Shown one piece after another: positions 16,471-26,145 of a stretch of DNA of 64,000 bases. The first letter of the stretch is position 1; each line of letters opens with the position of its first letter. The stretch spans positions 620,001 through 684,000 of the forward strand of contig NZ_AJVC01000004.1 in assembly GCF_000261365.1 (NCBI RefSeq), in the 5' to 3' direction. Made by a program: the position numbers and the translations under genes. This stretch comes from Herbaspirillum sp. GW103. GTDB taxonomy: Bacteria; Pseudomonadota; Gammaproteobacteria; Burkholderiales; Burkholderiaceae_D. The notes below the pieces were generated by a model, which ran no database searches, was not told the DNA's origin, and saw nothing but the letters and a program-made list of their open reading frames with translations.

Positions 16471-17813
16471 CCGCCATCCACAGCCAGGAACTCCAGACCC
16501 TGCAACAAGCCGATCCGTTCGCCCTGCCACCACCCTGTGTACTGCTGGTGGACGATGAACAGAGCATCCTGTCGGCCCTCAAACGCAGCTTCCGGCCTCT
16601 GGGCTATCGCCTGTTGACGGCCACCAGTGCCGAGGCCGGGCTGGACATCCTGGCCAGCGCCGAAGTTGATCTGGTGATCTCCGACATGCGCATGCCGGGC
16701 ATGAATGGTGCCCAGTTCCTGGCCCAGGTCAAGCAACAGTGGCCGGCCACCATGCGCATCCTGCTGACCGGTTATTCCGAGATCGGCAGCACCATTTCGG
16801 CCATCAATGATGGCGGCATCCACCACTACCTCTCCAAGCCCTGGGAAGACCGCGAACTGCTCATGACGGTCGCCCATGCGCTGGAAGAACAGCAACTGCG
16901 CAAGCAGAAAATGGCACTGGAACGCAAGGTGCGCGAACAGAATCTGCAACTGGCCGATTTCACCCGCCAGCTGGAACGCCAGGTCCAGGCCCGCACCGAG
17001 GAACTGCGCCAGACCGTGCTGTTCCTGGAGAGTGCCCAGGAGGAAGAACAGAAAGCCTTCCTCAGCATGCTGCACGTCTTCTCCGACATCAGCGAACTGC
17101 GCGCCGGACTGGCCAATGGTCAGTCGGCGCGCATCGCCCGCTGGTGCGAACAGCTGGCCATGCGCATGGGCATGACCAGCCTGCATGCCAGGCACACCAT
17201 GATGGCCGGCATGCTGCACGGCATCGGCAAGCTGGACCTCTCCGATGAGCTGGTAAGAAAGCCCATCGAAAAGATGAGCAGCGACGAGTTGCAGCGTTTC
17301 CTCTGGCATCCGGTCAAGGGCCAGATGCTGCTCACCCCCATCCCGACCCTGGCCGAGAGCGGCGAGATCATCCGCCATCAGCACGAACGCTACGATGGCC
17401 GTGGCGTACCGGAAAGCCTCTCGGGCGACGCCATCCCGCTGGGCTCGCGCATCCTGGCGGTGGTGCGCGACTTCGAGGGTCTGTGCAATGGCGGCATCAC
17501 CAGCCACAACGTCAGCCCGGAGAAGGCCCTGACCATGCTGCGCGCCCACGCCGGCCATCGCTACGACCCGCTGGTGGTCGAGACCTTCATCGCCATGATG
17601 GAAGAACAACGCCTGGCCCTGGAACAGCAGACCCGCCTGCTGGCGCCGCAAGACCTGCGCGTGGGCATGAAGCTGGCCGAGGACCTGCGCACCCGCTCCG
17701 GCGTCCTGCTGCTCAACAAGGAGCACGTACTGGACGAAGCCATCCTGGCGCGTCTGCGGCGCTTCGAGCAGATCGACGAGATGCCGCTGAAGGCGCGCAT
17801 CCTGTTGCACTGA
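16467..17813 (+). CDS. Response regulator with degenerate HD-GYP domain
   Basis: A 448-residue protein. The receiver (about 24-140) has D29/D30, phospho-acceptor D73 in SDMRMPGMNG and K124. A long coiled coil (145-190) leads to an HD-GYP-type domain. The metal-binding HD pair is HG here (H251-G252 in MLHGIGKL), and the GYP motif is GVP (in HERYDGRGVPE). The other HD-GYP landmarks are preserved. HD-GYP proteins normally cleave c-di-GMP; loss of the HD aspartate argues for a non-catalytic or altered role, such as binding. Coupled by a four-base overlap to the PAS kinase. Confidence 0.88.
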   Translation: MTAIHSQELQTLQQADPFALPPPCVLLVDDEQSILSALKRSFRPLGYRLLTATSAEAGLDILASAEVDLVISDMRMPGMNGAQFLAQVKQQWPATMRILLTGYSEIGSTISAINDGGIHHYLSKPWEDRELLMTVAHALEEQQLRKQKMALERKVREQNLQLADFTRQLERQVQARTEELRQTVLFLESAQEEEQKAFLSMLHVFSDISELRAGLANGQSARIARWCEQLAMRMGMTSLHARHTMMAGMLHGIGKLDLSDELVRKPIEKMSSDELQRFLWHPVKGQMLLTPIPTLAESGEIIRHQHERYDGRGVPESLSGDAIPLGSRILAVVRDFEGLCNGGITSHNVSPEKALTMLRAHAGHRYDPLVVETFIAMMEEQRLALEQQTRLLAPQDLRVGMKLAEDLRTRSGVLLLNKEHVLDEAILARLRRFEQIDEMPLKARILLH

Positions 17814-17828
17814 GACGAATCCGTGTTG

Positions 17829-17857
17829 GGGTCAGCCCGTCCTGCGCCGGCTGACCC
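17829..17857 (+). terminator. Strong hairpin after the HD-GYP-like gene (no U tract)
   Basis: GGGTCAGCC (17829-17837) pairs perfectly with GGCTGACCC (17849-17857) 15 bases after the stop. The run of T expected of an intrinsic terminator is missing, so it may only stabilise the transcript end. Confidence 0.4.
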
Positions 17858-17971
17858 GGGAATTTCCTGATTGCCAGCCCGACCCGGGACTGATGCAATC
17901 GGCAGGACAGGGCGCTGGGCGCCCGTTCGCGTTGGGGGACGCGAGGCTGGCCCACCATAACAATATTGATC

Positions 17972-20900
17972 ATGACCAGAATCACGAGAAATACCTGCCT
18001 GTTCCTGCTCGTCGCCTTCAGCCTGTTGCTGGCGGGCGTGGCCGGCCTGTCGCAACTCAACCAGAAGGAAGTACAGGCCAGCCTGGCACTGGACAGCCGC
18101 TGGATCCGCGACGACATCGAATCCCTGTTGCGCCGCTACGAACACGGCCTGCGCGGTACCCGTGGCGCCATCCTGGCCATCGGCGCGGATGAACTGAGCC
18201 GCGAGAAACTGTTGCGCTACATGGACAGCCGCGATCTGGCCCAGGAGTTCCCCTGGGCGGGCGGCTTCGGCTTCATCCGTCATGTGCCGCTGGCCGCGCT
18301 GCCGGCTTATGAGAAGAAGGTACGCCAGGAGCAGATGCTGTTTTCCAGCATCACCGAGCTCACTCACAATCCCGGTGAACGCTACGTCATCGAATACATC
18401 GAGCCCATCGTTCCCAATCGGCAAGCCCTGGGTCTGGACATCGCCTCCTCGCCCGAACGCCGCTCGGCCGCCGACCACGCCATGCTGACCGGCCGCGCCG
18501 AACTGACCACGCCGATCAGCCTGGTACAGAAGCAAGGCACTGCCGCCAATGCCTATCTTTTCCTGCTGCCCATCTATGCCGGCTCGGTCACTCCGCCGAC
18601 CATGGAGCAGCGTCGGGAAAAAATCATCGGCTGGGCCTACGCACCGCTGTCGGTACACGACATCCTGTCCGAACTGAGCCGGCGCTGGAACGTCCATTCG
18701 CTGCAGATCCTGGTGGAGGACGTGGCCAGCGACGCACCTGCGGTCGAACTGTTCCGCAGCGGCGGATTCGACCAGATCGATGGCGCCGTCACCCTCGATA
18801 CCGCCCTGCCGCTCTATGGCCGCGCCTGGAAACTGGTGATCCGCGCCGCCCCTGAATACACCCAGGCGCACCAGTTCATCAGCGACCGCGCCATGTTGCT
18901 CTCCTGCTGCACGCTGACCATGCTGATCCTGGCCATCGCGCTGGCCTACCAGGTCTTTTCCACCCGCGAAGGCAAATTGCAGGAAGCGCGCGCACTGCTG
19001 GCCGCCGTGGTGGACAGTTCGCCCGACGCCATCGTCACTACCGATGCCCATGGACTGATCACCTCCTGGAACCGGGGTGCCACCGATACCCTGGGCCTTT
19101 CGGAGGATCGGGCACTGGGCACGGCCCTGTCCGCGCAGGCAACGCTGCGCGAACTGGACCAGCGCAGCAACACCCGGCAGCCGGGGACAGGTTTCAGTCC
19201 CGCCCCCGGTCAGCAGGAGGAGCCTCACGTGGTCAGCTTGCACGGGGAGGCGTTACGCTATGCCTCGGCGCTGATGTTCCCGCTGCGCGACCGTGCCGGG
19301 CAACAGATCGGCAAGGCCTTCATGCTGCGCGACATCACGCGCGAGAAACGCATCGAACGCCAGCTGCACCGCATCAACGAAGAACTGGAACTGACTGTGC
19401 AGCAGCGTACCCATGCGCTGCACCAGGCCAAGACCATGCTGCAGACCGTGCTCAACGTGATGCCCTCGCTGGTCGGCTACTGGGACAAGCATCTCATCAA
19501 CCGCTTCGCCAACGCCTCCTACGAGCGGGTGTTCGGACGGGCACATGGTGAAATCACCGGCATGTACATGCTGGACCTGGTAGGAACGGAGCTCTACGAA
19601 AGTGCCCTGCCCTACATCGATGCCGTACTGGCCGGCGAAAAGCAGATCTTCGAGCGCACCTTCACCCATGCCGTCAACGGCTACAAGCACGTCCTGACCA
19701 CCTACATCCCCGACATCACCGAAGCCGGAGAAGTAATCGGCTTCTACGTCGTGGCCCATGATGTCACCGAGATCACCCACAACCGCAACCAGCTCAGCGA
19801 TGCACTGGCCCAGAACCAGTCCCTGCTGGACCAGGTGCAGCAGGCCAATGCCCTGCTCAACAACGTGCTCAGCTCGGCCACCGGTGTGGCCATCATCGCC
19901 ACCGCACCGGATGGCGTGATCACTCTCTTCAATCGCGGCGCTGAACGTATGCTGGGCTATCCGGCCGAAGAAGTGATCGGGCAGATGAAGGAAGAAGCCT
20001 TCTCGGGCCGTCTCAACAGTCCGGCCATCGGCGCCCGGGCAACGGCGCAAGAGAAGGCCGTGAGCGACTTGCGCTATCGTCGCAAGGATGGCGTGACTCT
20101 GCCCGTCACGCGTCAGCAGACTTCCATGCTGGACCACCGCCAGCGCCATATCGGCGATCTCTACATCGCCATGGACATGAGCCTGCAACGCCAGCAGGAA
20201 GCCGAACTGGCGGCCGCGCGCGACCAGTTGATGCTGGCTGCGGAAGTGGCCAAACTGGGCGTGTGGGTGTGGGACCGCCACAGTGATACGCTGGAATTCA
20301 ACCGCCAGATCGCCGAGATCTACGGTATCGGCGATGGTCGCAGCGGCCACGTCACCACCTATGACGGCTGGCGCCGTCGCGTGCATCCCGACGATGTCGG
20401 CTATGTGGAAGCAGCCCTGCAGGCGGCGCTGGCCGGTACCGGAGAATTCGAACCGGTGTTTCGGGTGCAGCGCGAGGACGGCAGCATCCGCTTCGTGCAG
20501 GCTCGGGCGCACGTGGACCGCAACGGCATGGGCGCGCCGGTACGGGTGATCGGCATCAACCTGGACATCACCCAGCGCATCGAGTTCGAAAACAACCTGG
20601 TCGAGGCGCGTCTGAAGGCCGAGCAGGCCAGTTCGGCCAAGAGCCTGTTCCTGGCCAGCGTCAGTCATGAAATCCGCACCCCCATGAACGGCGTGCTGGG
20701 CATGATCCAGCTGCTGCAACGGACACAGCCGCAACCGGCCCAGCGCGACTACCTGAACAAGGCCGAAATCTCGGCACGGTCGCTGCTCAATCTGCTCAAT
20801 GACCTGCTGGATTTTTCCAAGATGGATGCCCGCCAGGTCCTGCTGGAACTGCAGGCCTTCTCGCTGGAAAAACTGCATCACGATCTCGCCGCGATCCTGG

Positions 20901-22498
20901 CGGGCAGCCCGCCCCAGGAAGGCGTGAGTCTGCACATCGCACTGGACGGCGAGCTGCCGCAACGCGTGGTGGGCGATGTCTACCGCCTGCAGCAGGTGCT
21001 GGTCAACCTGATCAGCAATGCGCTCAAGTTCACCCATCTGGGACGAGTCGACGTACAGCTGACGCGCCTGCCGGGCAGCAACGCGCAGCAGCTGATGTTG
21101 CGGGTAGAAGTGTGCGACACCGGCATCGGCATCGCCCCGGAACGCCTGCAGGACATCTTCGATGCCTTCACCCAGGCCGAGGCCTCCACCACCCGCCGCT
21201 ATGGGGGCACCGGCCTGGGTCTGGCCATCAGCCGCCATCTGGTGCAGCTCATGGGCGGACAGTTGCAGGTGAGCAGCGAACCGGGACGCGGCAGCCGCTT
21301 CTGGTTCGACCTGCCGATGCAGATCGAAGATGCCACGCCGCTATCGCAGGCGCGCGCAGACCAGGCCAGCCCGCATGCCGATTCCCCAGCCGTGCGCGAG
21401 GGCGCACGCGAACTGGAAGGCGTGCACATCCTGCTGGTGGAAGACAATGCCGTCAACCGTCAGGTCGCCAGCGGTCTGCTGTCGCTATGCGGCGCGCACA
21501 TCACCAGCGCCGACAACGGCAGCACCGGCGTAGCCCTGGCCAGCGATCCCGAGCGCCATTTCGACCTGATTCTGATGGATCTGCAGATGCCCGGTATCGA
21601 CGGCATCGAAGCCACCCGGCGCATCCGTCGCCAGCAGGACCTGCGCCATATCCCCATTCTGGCCATGACCGCCAATGCCTCGCCGGAAGATCGCCGCCGC
21701 TGCATCGATGCCGGCATGGCCGGCCACATTGCCAAACCCATCGACGTCAGTACACTGGTCCCTACCCTGCTGTCGCACCTGCAGCACGATCGCCCCGCCG
21801 CCCCGCAAGAACGCGCACCGACCGAGACCAGCGCCGTCTCCCTGCCCGCCGACCGCCAGCAGGTCGAGCAGCACGCCGACGTGATGCGGCGCTTCCGTCA
21901 GGCCAGCGACGTCTACCGTACCACGCTGGATGCTGCCGGAGCGGAGCTGGAGCGGCTGTTCACGCAATATGAGGCGGCGCTGACGCAGGTCTCGGCAGTA
22001 GACATCGGCCAGAGCAGTCATGCCCTCAAGGGTCTGTGCGCCACCATCGGCGCCAGCGGCCTGGCCGCGTATTTCGCCGACATCGAGAACGCATGTCGCG
22101 CTGCACGGGAAGAGTCGCCCGATGCCCTTTTCACTGCCCGTGCAGCGGGCTGGCATGAACAACAGGGCGCAGTGCGGCGCGATGCCGGCGTAGTCCTGCA
22201 GCAACTGGCCGTACAGGCACTGCAAGGGGTGCGCGATCCATCGCCGGCGGGGCTGTCGCTGGCCGATGCAGAAGAGCTGCCGGCCTCGACAAAGGCGACC
22301 GATTTTCCTGACAGGCAGCAGCTGCACGCCTTGTTGGCGTCGAGCAACCTTGAAGCGCTGGATCTGGCCGAAGCCATCGGCAAGCGCCATGGGCTGATGC
22401 GACAACCCTACTACCAGCAGTTGTGGGAACTGATCGAGAAACTCGATTTCCCGGCGGCCCTGGCCCATCTCGATCATCACTTCGGAGAATCCACTTGA
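17972..22498 (+). CDS. CHASE-PAS hybrid histidine kinase with receiver and HPt
   Basis: A 1508-residue multidomain kinase. It has an N-terminal membrane helix, a periplasmic CHASE domain (about 40-290, ending before the helix [19 protein letters not shown]) and several PAS domains with coiled coils (about 330-890). HisKA has H899 in [12 protein letters not shown]; HATPase_c follows; the receiver has D1203 in [12 protein letters not shown]; the C-terminal HPt has H1350 in SHALKG. It is a complete BarA/ArcB-like relay in one chain. I use the ATG at 17972; a TTG two codons upstream is possible and neither has a clear ribosome site. Its TGA overlaps the TTG start of the GGDEF regulator, the likely phosphate target. 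CHASE ligands are small molecules; this one is unknown. Confidence 0.92.
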   Translation: MTRITRNTCLFLLVAFSLLLAGVAGLSQLNQKEVQASLALDSRWIRDDIESLLRRYEHGLRGTRGAILAIGADELSREKLLRYMDSRDLAQEFPWAGGFGFIRHVPLAALPAYEKKVRQEQMLFSSITELTHNPGERYVIEYIEPIVPNRQALGLDIASSPERRSAADHAMLTGRAELTTPISLVQKQGTAANAYLFLLPIYAGSVTPPTMEQRREKIIGWAYAPLSVHDILSELSRRWNVHSLQILVEDVASDAPAVELFRSGGFDQIDGAVTLDTALPLYGRAWKLVIRAAPEYTQAHQFISDRAMLLSCCTLTMLILAIALAYQVFSTREGKLQEARALLAAVVDSSPDAIVTTDAHGLITSWNRGATDTLGLSEDRALGTALSAQATLRELDQRSNTRQPGTGFSPAPGQQEEPHVVSLHGEALRYASALMFPLRDRAGQQIGKAFMLRDITREKRIERQLHRINEELELTVQQRTHALHQAKTMLQTVLNVMPSLVGYWDKHLINRFANASYERVFGRAHGEITGMYMLDLVGTELYESALPYIDAVLAGEKQIFERTFTHAVNGYKHVLTTYIPDITEAGEVIGFYVVAHDVTEITHNRNQLSDALAQNQSLLDQVQQANALLNNVLSSATGVAIIATAPDGVITLFNRGAERMLGYPAEEVIGQMKEEAFSGRLNSPAIGARATAQEKAVSDLRYRRKDGVTLPVTRQQTSMLDHRQRHIGDLYIAMDMSLQRQQEAELAAARDQLMLAAEVAKLGVWVWDRHSDTLEFNRQIAEIYGIGDGRSGHVTTYDGWRRRVHPDDVGYVEAALQAALAGTGEFEPVFRVQREDGSIRFVQARAHVDRNGMGAPVRVIGINLDITQRIEFENNLVEARLKAEQASSAKSLFLASVSHEIRTPMNGVLGMIQLLQRTQPQPAQRDYLNKAEISARSLLNLLNDLLDFSKMDARQVLLELQAFSLEKLHHDLAAILAGSPPQEGVSLHIALDGELPQRVVGDVYRLQQVLVNLISNALKFTHLGRVDVQLTRLPGSNAQQLMLRVEVCDTGIGIAPERLQDIFDAFTQAEASTTRRYGGTGLGLAISRHLVQLMGGQLQVSSEPGRGSRFWFDLPMQIEDATPLSQARADQASPHADSPAVREGARELEGVHILLVEDNAVNRQVASGLLSLCGAHITSADNGSTGVALASDPERHFDLILMDLQMPGIDGIEATRRIRRQQDLRHIPILAMTANASPEDRRRCIDAGMAGHIAKPIDVSTLVPTLLSHLQHDRPAAPQERAPTETSAVSLPADRQQVEQHADVMRRFRQASDVYRTTLDAAGAELERLFTQYEAALTQVSAVDIGQSSHALKGLCATIGASGLAAYFADIENACRAAREESPDALFTARAAGWHEQQGAVRRDAGVVLQQLAVQALQGVRDPSPAGLSLADAEELPASTKATDFPDRQQLHALLASSNLEALDLAEAIGKRHGLMRQPYYQQLWELIEKLDFPAALAHLDHHFGEST

Positions 22499-23469
22499 AA
22501 CGCATCCTGGAAGAACTCTCATCCCTGCGCGGCAGCCGCCCGCGCGTACTGCTGTGCGACGACCAGCCCATCAACATCCGCCTGGCCAATGCCCTGCTCA
22601 AAGGCGATTACGAGATCTTCATGGCTACCAGCGGTGTGCAGGCCATCGAGCTGAGCGAGAAGGTCGTACCGGACCTGATCCTGATGGACGTGAACATGCC
22701 AGGACTGAACGGCTATGAGACCTGCGAACGGCTCAAGCAGAACACCGTCACGCTGGGCATCCCCGTGATCTTCCTGACCGGCCTGAAAAGCGAGGAAGAT
22801 GAGGTCAAGGGCTTCGATGCCGGCGGCGTGGACTTCATCAGCAAGCCCATCAACGGCACCGTGCTCAAGGCACGCGTACTGACGCACCTGACGCTGAAGC
22901 TGCAATCGGATTTCTATCGCAACATTGCCGTCACCGATTCGCTCACGGGCCTGTTCAACCGTCGCAAGTTCGACAGCGAGCTGGCCGAGAAATGGGAGCT
23001 GTGCAAGCGCTCCGGCCAAGCCATGTCACTCTTGATGATCGACATCGATTACTTCAAGAAATACAACGACCACTACGGCCACCAGGCCGGCGACCAATGC
23101 CTGGCCGAAGTGGCGCACGCCATCCGCAGCAACTTCCACCGCAGCTACGATTGCGTGGCACGCTATGGCGGCGAGGAGTTCGCCTGCATCCTGCCCATGG
23201 CCGGTCTCGATCAGGCCATGAAGCTGGCACGCGACGTCTGCGACGCCGTGGCCCGGCTGCATCTGCCCCATGCCAGGTCGGAGGTCGGTCAATACGTCAG
23301 CTTGAGCATCGGGGTGGCCTCGGTGGATGCGCCAGGCCACAGCAGCAGCCCCGCCTCGCTGATCGCCCTGGCCGACCAGAACCTGTATCAGGCCAAGGCA
23401 CACGGACGAGCACAGGTATACGGGCAGACAGTGAGCCGGACCGACACGGCACCCGTCCCCGCAAGTTGA
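22495..23469 (+). CDS. WspR-like receiver-GGDEF diguanylate cyclase
   Basis: A 324-residue regulator. The receiver (about 17-135) has D22/D23, phospho-acceptor D65 in LILMDVNMPG and K in FISKPI. The GGDEF domain (about 150-310) keeps GGEEF and, five residues before it, the RSYD inhibitory I-site (RxxD). It should make c-di-GMP when phosphorylated and be held in check by product. TTG at 22495 is chosen because GGAG (22484-22487) lies seven bases upstream and the start overlaps the previous stop (TTGA). A GTG at 22423 would give 24 more residues but lies deep in the kinase gene. Confidence 0.9.
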   Translation: MKRILEELSSLRGSRPRVLLCDDQPINIRLANALLKGDYEIFMATSGVQAIELSEKVVPDLILMDVNMPGLNGYETCERLKQNTVTLGIPVIFLTGLKSEEDEVKGFDAGGVDFISKPINGTVLKARVLTHLTLKLQSDFYRNIAVTDSLTGLFNRRKFDSELAEKWELCKRSGQAMSLLMIDIDYFKKYNDHYGHQAGDQCLAEVAHAIRSNFHRSYDCVARYGGEEFACILPMAGLDQAMKLARDVCDAVARLHLPHARSEVGQYVSLSIGVASVDAPGHSSSPASLIALADQNLYQAKAHGRAQVYGQTVSRTDTAPVPAS

Positions 23470-23745
23470 AGCCAGCCACGGCAGGAACACCTCCCCACAC
23501 GTCTGCGAACAGGCCGCTGCACGCTGCACCGCAGCTGCATCTCGAAAAATAACTAGGAAATATTCGAATAAATTTGAACTCACTGGCCTGAATTTCAGCC
23601 AGCGTCGACTATTTTCGACATCCCGGTAAAACTGCGTTTTTCTTCCCGCATGTCCTTGTCCCCAGGAAAGCAGTCTGCCTGACGAGGGAGCGGTGAAGCC
23701 CATTAGACCCGTTCGATGCGTCCGTATCGGTCAAGGAAGAAAAAC

Positions 23746-24381
23746 ATGACAACTGCACATCTCGCTCACATCGTCGGTGGTGAAGACTCTCTGGGTGGCC
23801 CGCTGGTCCGCCTGCTGGAGGCCGCCGGATTCCACGTCGCCCACCATTCCTCGGCGGCCCAGTTCCTGCAGCACACGACCGGCAGCGCCCCTGGCGGGCT
23901 GGTGCTGGAAGTCCACATGCAGAATCTCGACGCGCGGCGCCTGCGTTCTCTGCTGGATGAACGTGAACTGGGCCGGCCCCTGATCGTCATCACCGGCCAT
24001 ACCGCCGCCAATGCACCGGAGGAGATGTACAGCGGGCACCACGATGCCGGCCCGCGCCCCCTCCCCGGCGCGGCCAGTGAACAGGGCGCACAGCCCATGG
24101 TGCGGCAGCAGCTGGTGGAAGCTTTCCGGGGTGCGCTCATGCCCTTCGATGAATCCGGTCCGCAGATGCAGCAGCGGCAGGAACACTATGCGCGCCTGAA
24201 GACCCTCACGCGACGCGAACGCGAGGTGCTGGAACGTCTGGTCAAGGGAAGGCTGAACAAGCAGATCGCCGCCGAACTGGGCACCTCGGAACGCACCGTC
24301 AAGGCCCATCGCCAGCAGGTCATGCGCAAGATGAATGCCGACTCGCTGGCTGCGCTGGTGGCGGCCATGACGCGCTACTGA
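23746..24381 (+). CDS. FixJ/LuxR-family regulator with degenerate receiver
   Basis: A 211-residue protein. The N-terminal domain is laid out like a FixJ receiver, but the acidic pocket reads GGED, the phospho-acceptor is Glu (E55 in GLVLEVHMQN where FixJ has Asp in SDVRMPG), and the usual Lys-Pro pair is not recognisable. The C-terminal LuxR HTH is intact (about 152-208; LTRREREVLERLV, NKQIAAELGTSERTVKAH). The ATG at 23746 has AAGGAAG (23733-23739) six bases upstream. It probably binds DNA constitutively or responds to something other than phosphorylation. It stands alone after a 276-base gap with an AT-rich segment near 23550-23580. Confidence 0.87.
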   Translation: MTTAHLAHIVGGEDSLGGPLVRLLEAAGFHVAHHSSAAQFLQHTTGSAPGGLVLEVHMQNLDARRLRSLLDERELGRPLIVITGHTAANAPEEMYSGHHDAGPRPLPGAASEQGAQPMVRQQLVEAFRGALMPFDESGPQMQQRQEHYARLKTLTRREREVLERLVKGRLNKQIAAELGTSERTVKAHRQQVMRKMNADSLAALVAAMTRY

Positions 24382-24404
24382 GGGCGCCTGCGGGCGGTCG
24401 CTCG

Positions 24405-24430
24405 CCTCATCGAGCCCCTGCACGATGAGG
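24405..24430. terminator. Hairpin in the convergent gap between LuxR-type gene and GGDEF gene
   Basis: CCTCATCG (24405-24412) pairs with CGATGAGG (24423-24430) in the 60-base gap between two convergent genes. There is no T run on either side, so termination is only suggested. Confidence 0.35.
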
Positions 24431-24441
24431 GGCGCGGGACT

Positions 24442-25164
24442 TCAGCCGGTCACCCTATCCTCGGACTCCACCCGATTGCGCCCACCGCGCTTGGCCTGAT
24501 ACAAGGCCTGGTCGGCACGGGCATAGGCTTCTTCGAAATCGCTGCCGGCGGTGGCCCAGGCCACTCCGAAGCTGGAGGTGACCGGCCGCGCCGACAGGCA
24601 CTGGAAACGTTCACCGGCAATCGCCTGGCGGATCCTGCCGGCCAGGGTCACTGCCTGTTCCAGCGCCACCCCGGCCAGCAGGATGGTGAATTCCTCGCCA
24701 CCCACGCGGCCGATGACACCGTTTCCTGCCAGCGTGGTGCGCAGACGACCAACCAGTTCGCGGATCACGGCATCGCCGGTCGGATGGCCGAATTCATCAT
24801 TGATGCGTTTGAAGAAATCGATGTCCAGCACGATCAGCGACATCGACGATTGTTCCAGGATCTGGTGTGCGCGCTCGAAGACAGCGCCACGATTGAGGGC
24901 GCCGGTCAGATTGTCGTGCCGCGCCTTGTAGTCCAGTTCATCGCTCAACTGCTGCAGTCGCGCATTGAGCAGGTTCAGCTCGCGCTCGGTGCGGTCGCTG
25001 CGCGAGATCAGGCGACGGCTCTGGCGCATCAGCTGGCCATAGTGCTGCACCAGTTCCTCCAGCGCCGCGCGATGGCTGGCCGGGGCGCTGGCGGGATCGG
25101 CCAGTACTGCCGTAGCACGGTGCAGGGCCTCGGCTTCGGCCGCAAAAAGATCGTCGCGGTCCAT
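24442..25164 (-). CDS. siaD: SiaD-like diguanylate cyclase
   Basis: A 240-residue soluble protein: an N-terminal helical/coiled-coil region (1-78) and a GGDEF domain with GGEEF and the substrate motif DIDFFKRINDEFGH. The position five residues before GGEEF does not read RxxD, so the usual product-inhibition site is absent. Its start overlaps the stop of the SiaC-like gene, and the four-gene order siaABCD is that of the Pseudomonas aeruginosa system where SiaC binds and activates SiaD. The N-terminal coil is the expected SiaC-binding part by analogy. Confidence 0.85.
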   Translation of the reverse strand: MDRDDLFAAEAEALHRATAVLADPASAPASHRAALEELVQHYGQLMRQSRRLISRSDRTERELNLLNARLQQLSDELDYKARHDNLTGALNRGAVFERAHQILEQSSMSLIVLDIDFFKRINDEFGHPTGDAVIRELVGRLRTTLAGNGVIGRVGGEEFTILLAGVALEQAVTLAGRIRQAIAGERFQCLSARPVTSSFGVAWATAGSDFEEAYARADQALYQAKRGGRNRVESEDRVTG

Positions 25165-25553
25165 CAGCTCTGCACCGCATGATCGTGGAAGACCAGCGCG
25201 GCGAAATCTTCCTGCAACTCCTGGCCGAATTCGAAGATGGTGTCGTCTTCCTCGTCGTGGTACCAGTTCAGAACGACTTCGGTTCCGCTCTCGGCCTTCT
25301 CGTTCAAGGCGTCGAAGAGCGAGAACAACATCTTGGTGCTGGAGCTGTTGAAGTAGGCCAGCGCCACGTTGACGGTGATGGTGCCGCCGTGTTCATCGTC
25401 GGCCAGGAAGCGGCGCAGCGTGGTGATGATCTCGCCCCAGAACTGGGCGGCATTCTCGGGGTAGGATTCGCCCTTCAGCGAAAGCGTGCGCTGGTCGAAG
25501 CGGAAATCCACCTCGGGGGAGCTGGCGCTGGCGGCGATGAATAAGTTGTCCAT
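25164..25553 (-). CDS. siaC: SiaC-like regulatory phosphoprotein (DUF1987)
   Basis: A 129-residue protein matching the SiaC family: GESYPENAAQFWGEII, VNVALAYFNSSSTKMLF, and an acidic C-terminus. In P. aeruginosa, SiaC is phosphorylated by SiaB on a threonine in the corresponding loop and dephosphorylated by SiaA; here the loop is S70-S71-S72-T73, so the target may be serine. The start at MDNLF is chosen over a longer Pro/Ser-rich upstream extension that does not look like protein. The stop overlaps the siaD start by one base. Confidence 0.85.
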   Translation of the reverse strand: MDNLFIAASASSPEVDFRFDQRTLSLKGESYPENAAQFWGEIITTLRRFLADDEHGGTITVNVALAYFNSSSTKMLFSLFDALNEKAESGTEVVLNWYHDEEDDTIFEFGQELQEDFAALVFHDHAVQS

Positions 25554-25581
25554 GGTGTCGTGTGTCAGAGGCGGCGGGCCC

Positions 25582-26145
25582 TCAGATGGTGGCCCGGAGA
25601 TAGAAGGTCTGCGCGCCATCGGCGGCCGGCTGGGAGAACTCGAAGTCCAGCGGTGCACTGGCATCGCGCGCCACCGTCAGGAAACCCAGACCGGCACCCT
25701 TGCTGTCGGGCGGTGTCTCGGTGCGCAGCATTTCCTTGTAGGCAGCCTTGATTTCGTCATTGGTCAGCGAACGCAGGTGTTCCAGTTTCGCCCGCAGCTT
25801 GTCGGCCATCTCGGCATCGACGGGATTGGCGCAATGCAGGAAGTAGCGACCATCGGTCTGGGTGATGTAGACCGCGCCATGGCGCATGGGCGGCTCTGTG
25901 ACTTTTCCTTCCTTCTCGTGCAGATCTGCCGAGTAGTGGACGATGTTCTGCGCCATCTCGATGAAGGAAGAGAACAGTTTGCGCCGCGTCTGCGCCAGCG
26001 CCCCGGTATGCTCGGCGCGCAGCTTCACGGCCTCGGCCATGGCGGCGATGATGGTCTGGGAAAAATAGCCGACGTAGTAGAAGACGATGTCGCGCCGGGC
26101 GACATAGCTGTGGAACTCCGCCCACTCCTGTTGGATACCGTTCAT
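25582..26145 (-). CDS. siaB: SiaB-like kinase
   Basis: A 187-residue protein of the SiaB family, a GHKL-type serine/threonine kinase fold. An N-box-like IEMAQNIVHYS and a glycine-rich SKGAGLGFLTVAR correspond to the ATP-binding elements. In the known system it phosphorylates SiaC, which turns SiaD off. Its start overlaps the phosphatase stop by four bases (ATGA), and siaC starts 28 bases after its end. Confidence 0.85.
   Translation of the reverse strand: MNGIQQEWAEFHSYVARRDIVFYYVGYFSQTIIAAMAEAVKLRAEHTGALAQTRRKLFSSFIEMAQNIVHYSADLHEKEGKVTEPPMRHGAVYITQTDGRYFLHCANPVDAEMADKLRAKLEHLRSLTNDEIKAAYKEMLRTETPPDSKGAGLGFLTVARDASAPLDFEFSQPAADGAQTFYLRATI

Noticed and set aside
19253-21238. 661-codon minus-strand frame opposite the hybrid kinase
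   Set aside because: Shadow frame without motifs, wholly inside the kinase gene.
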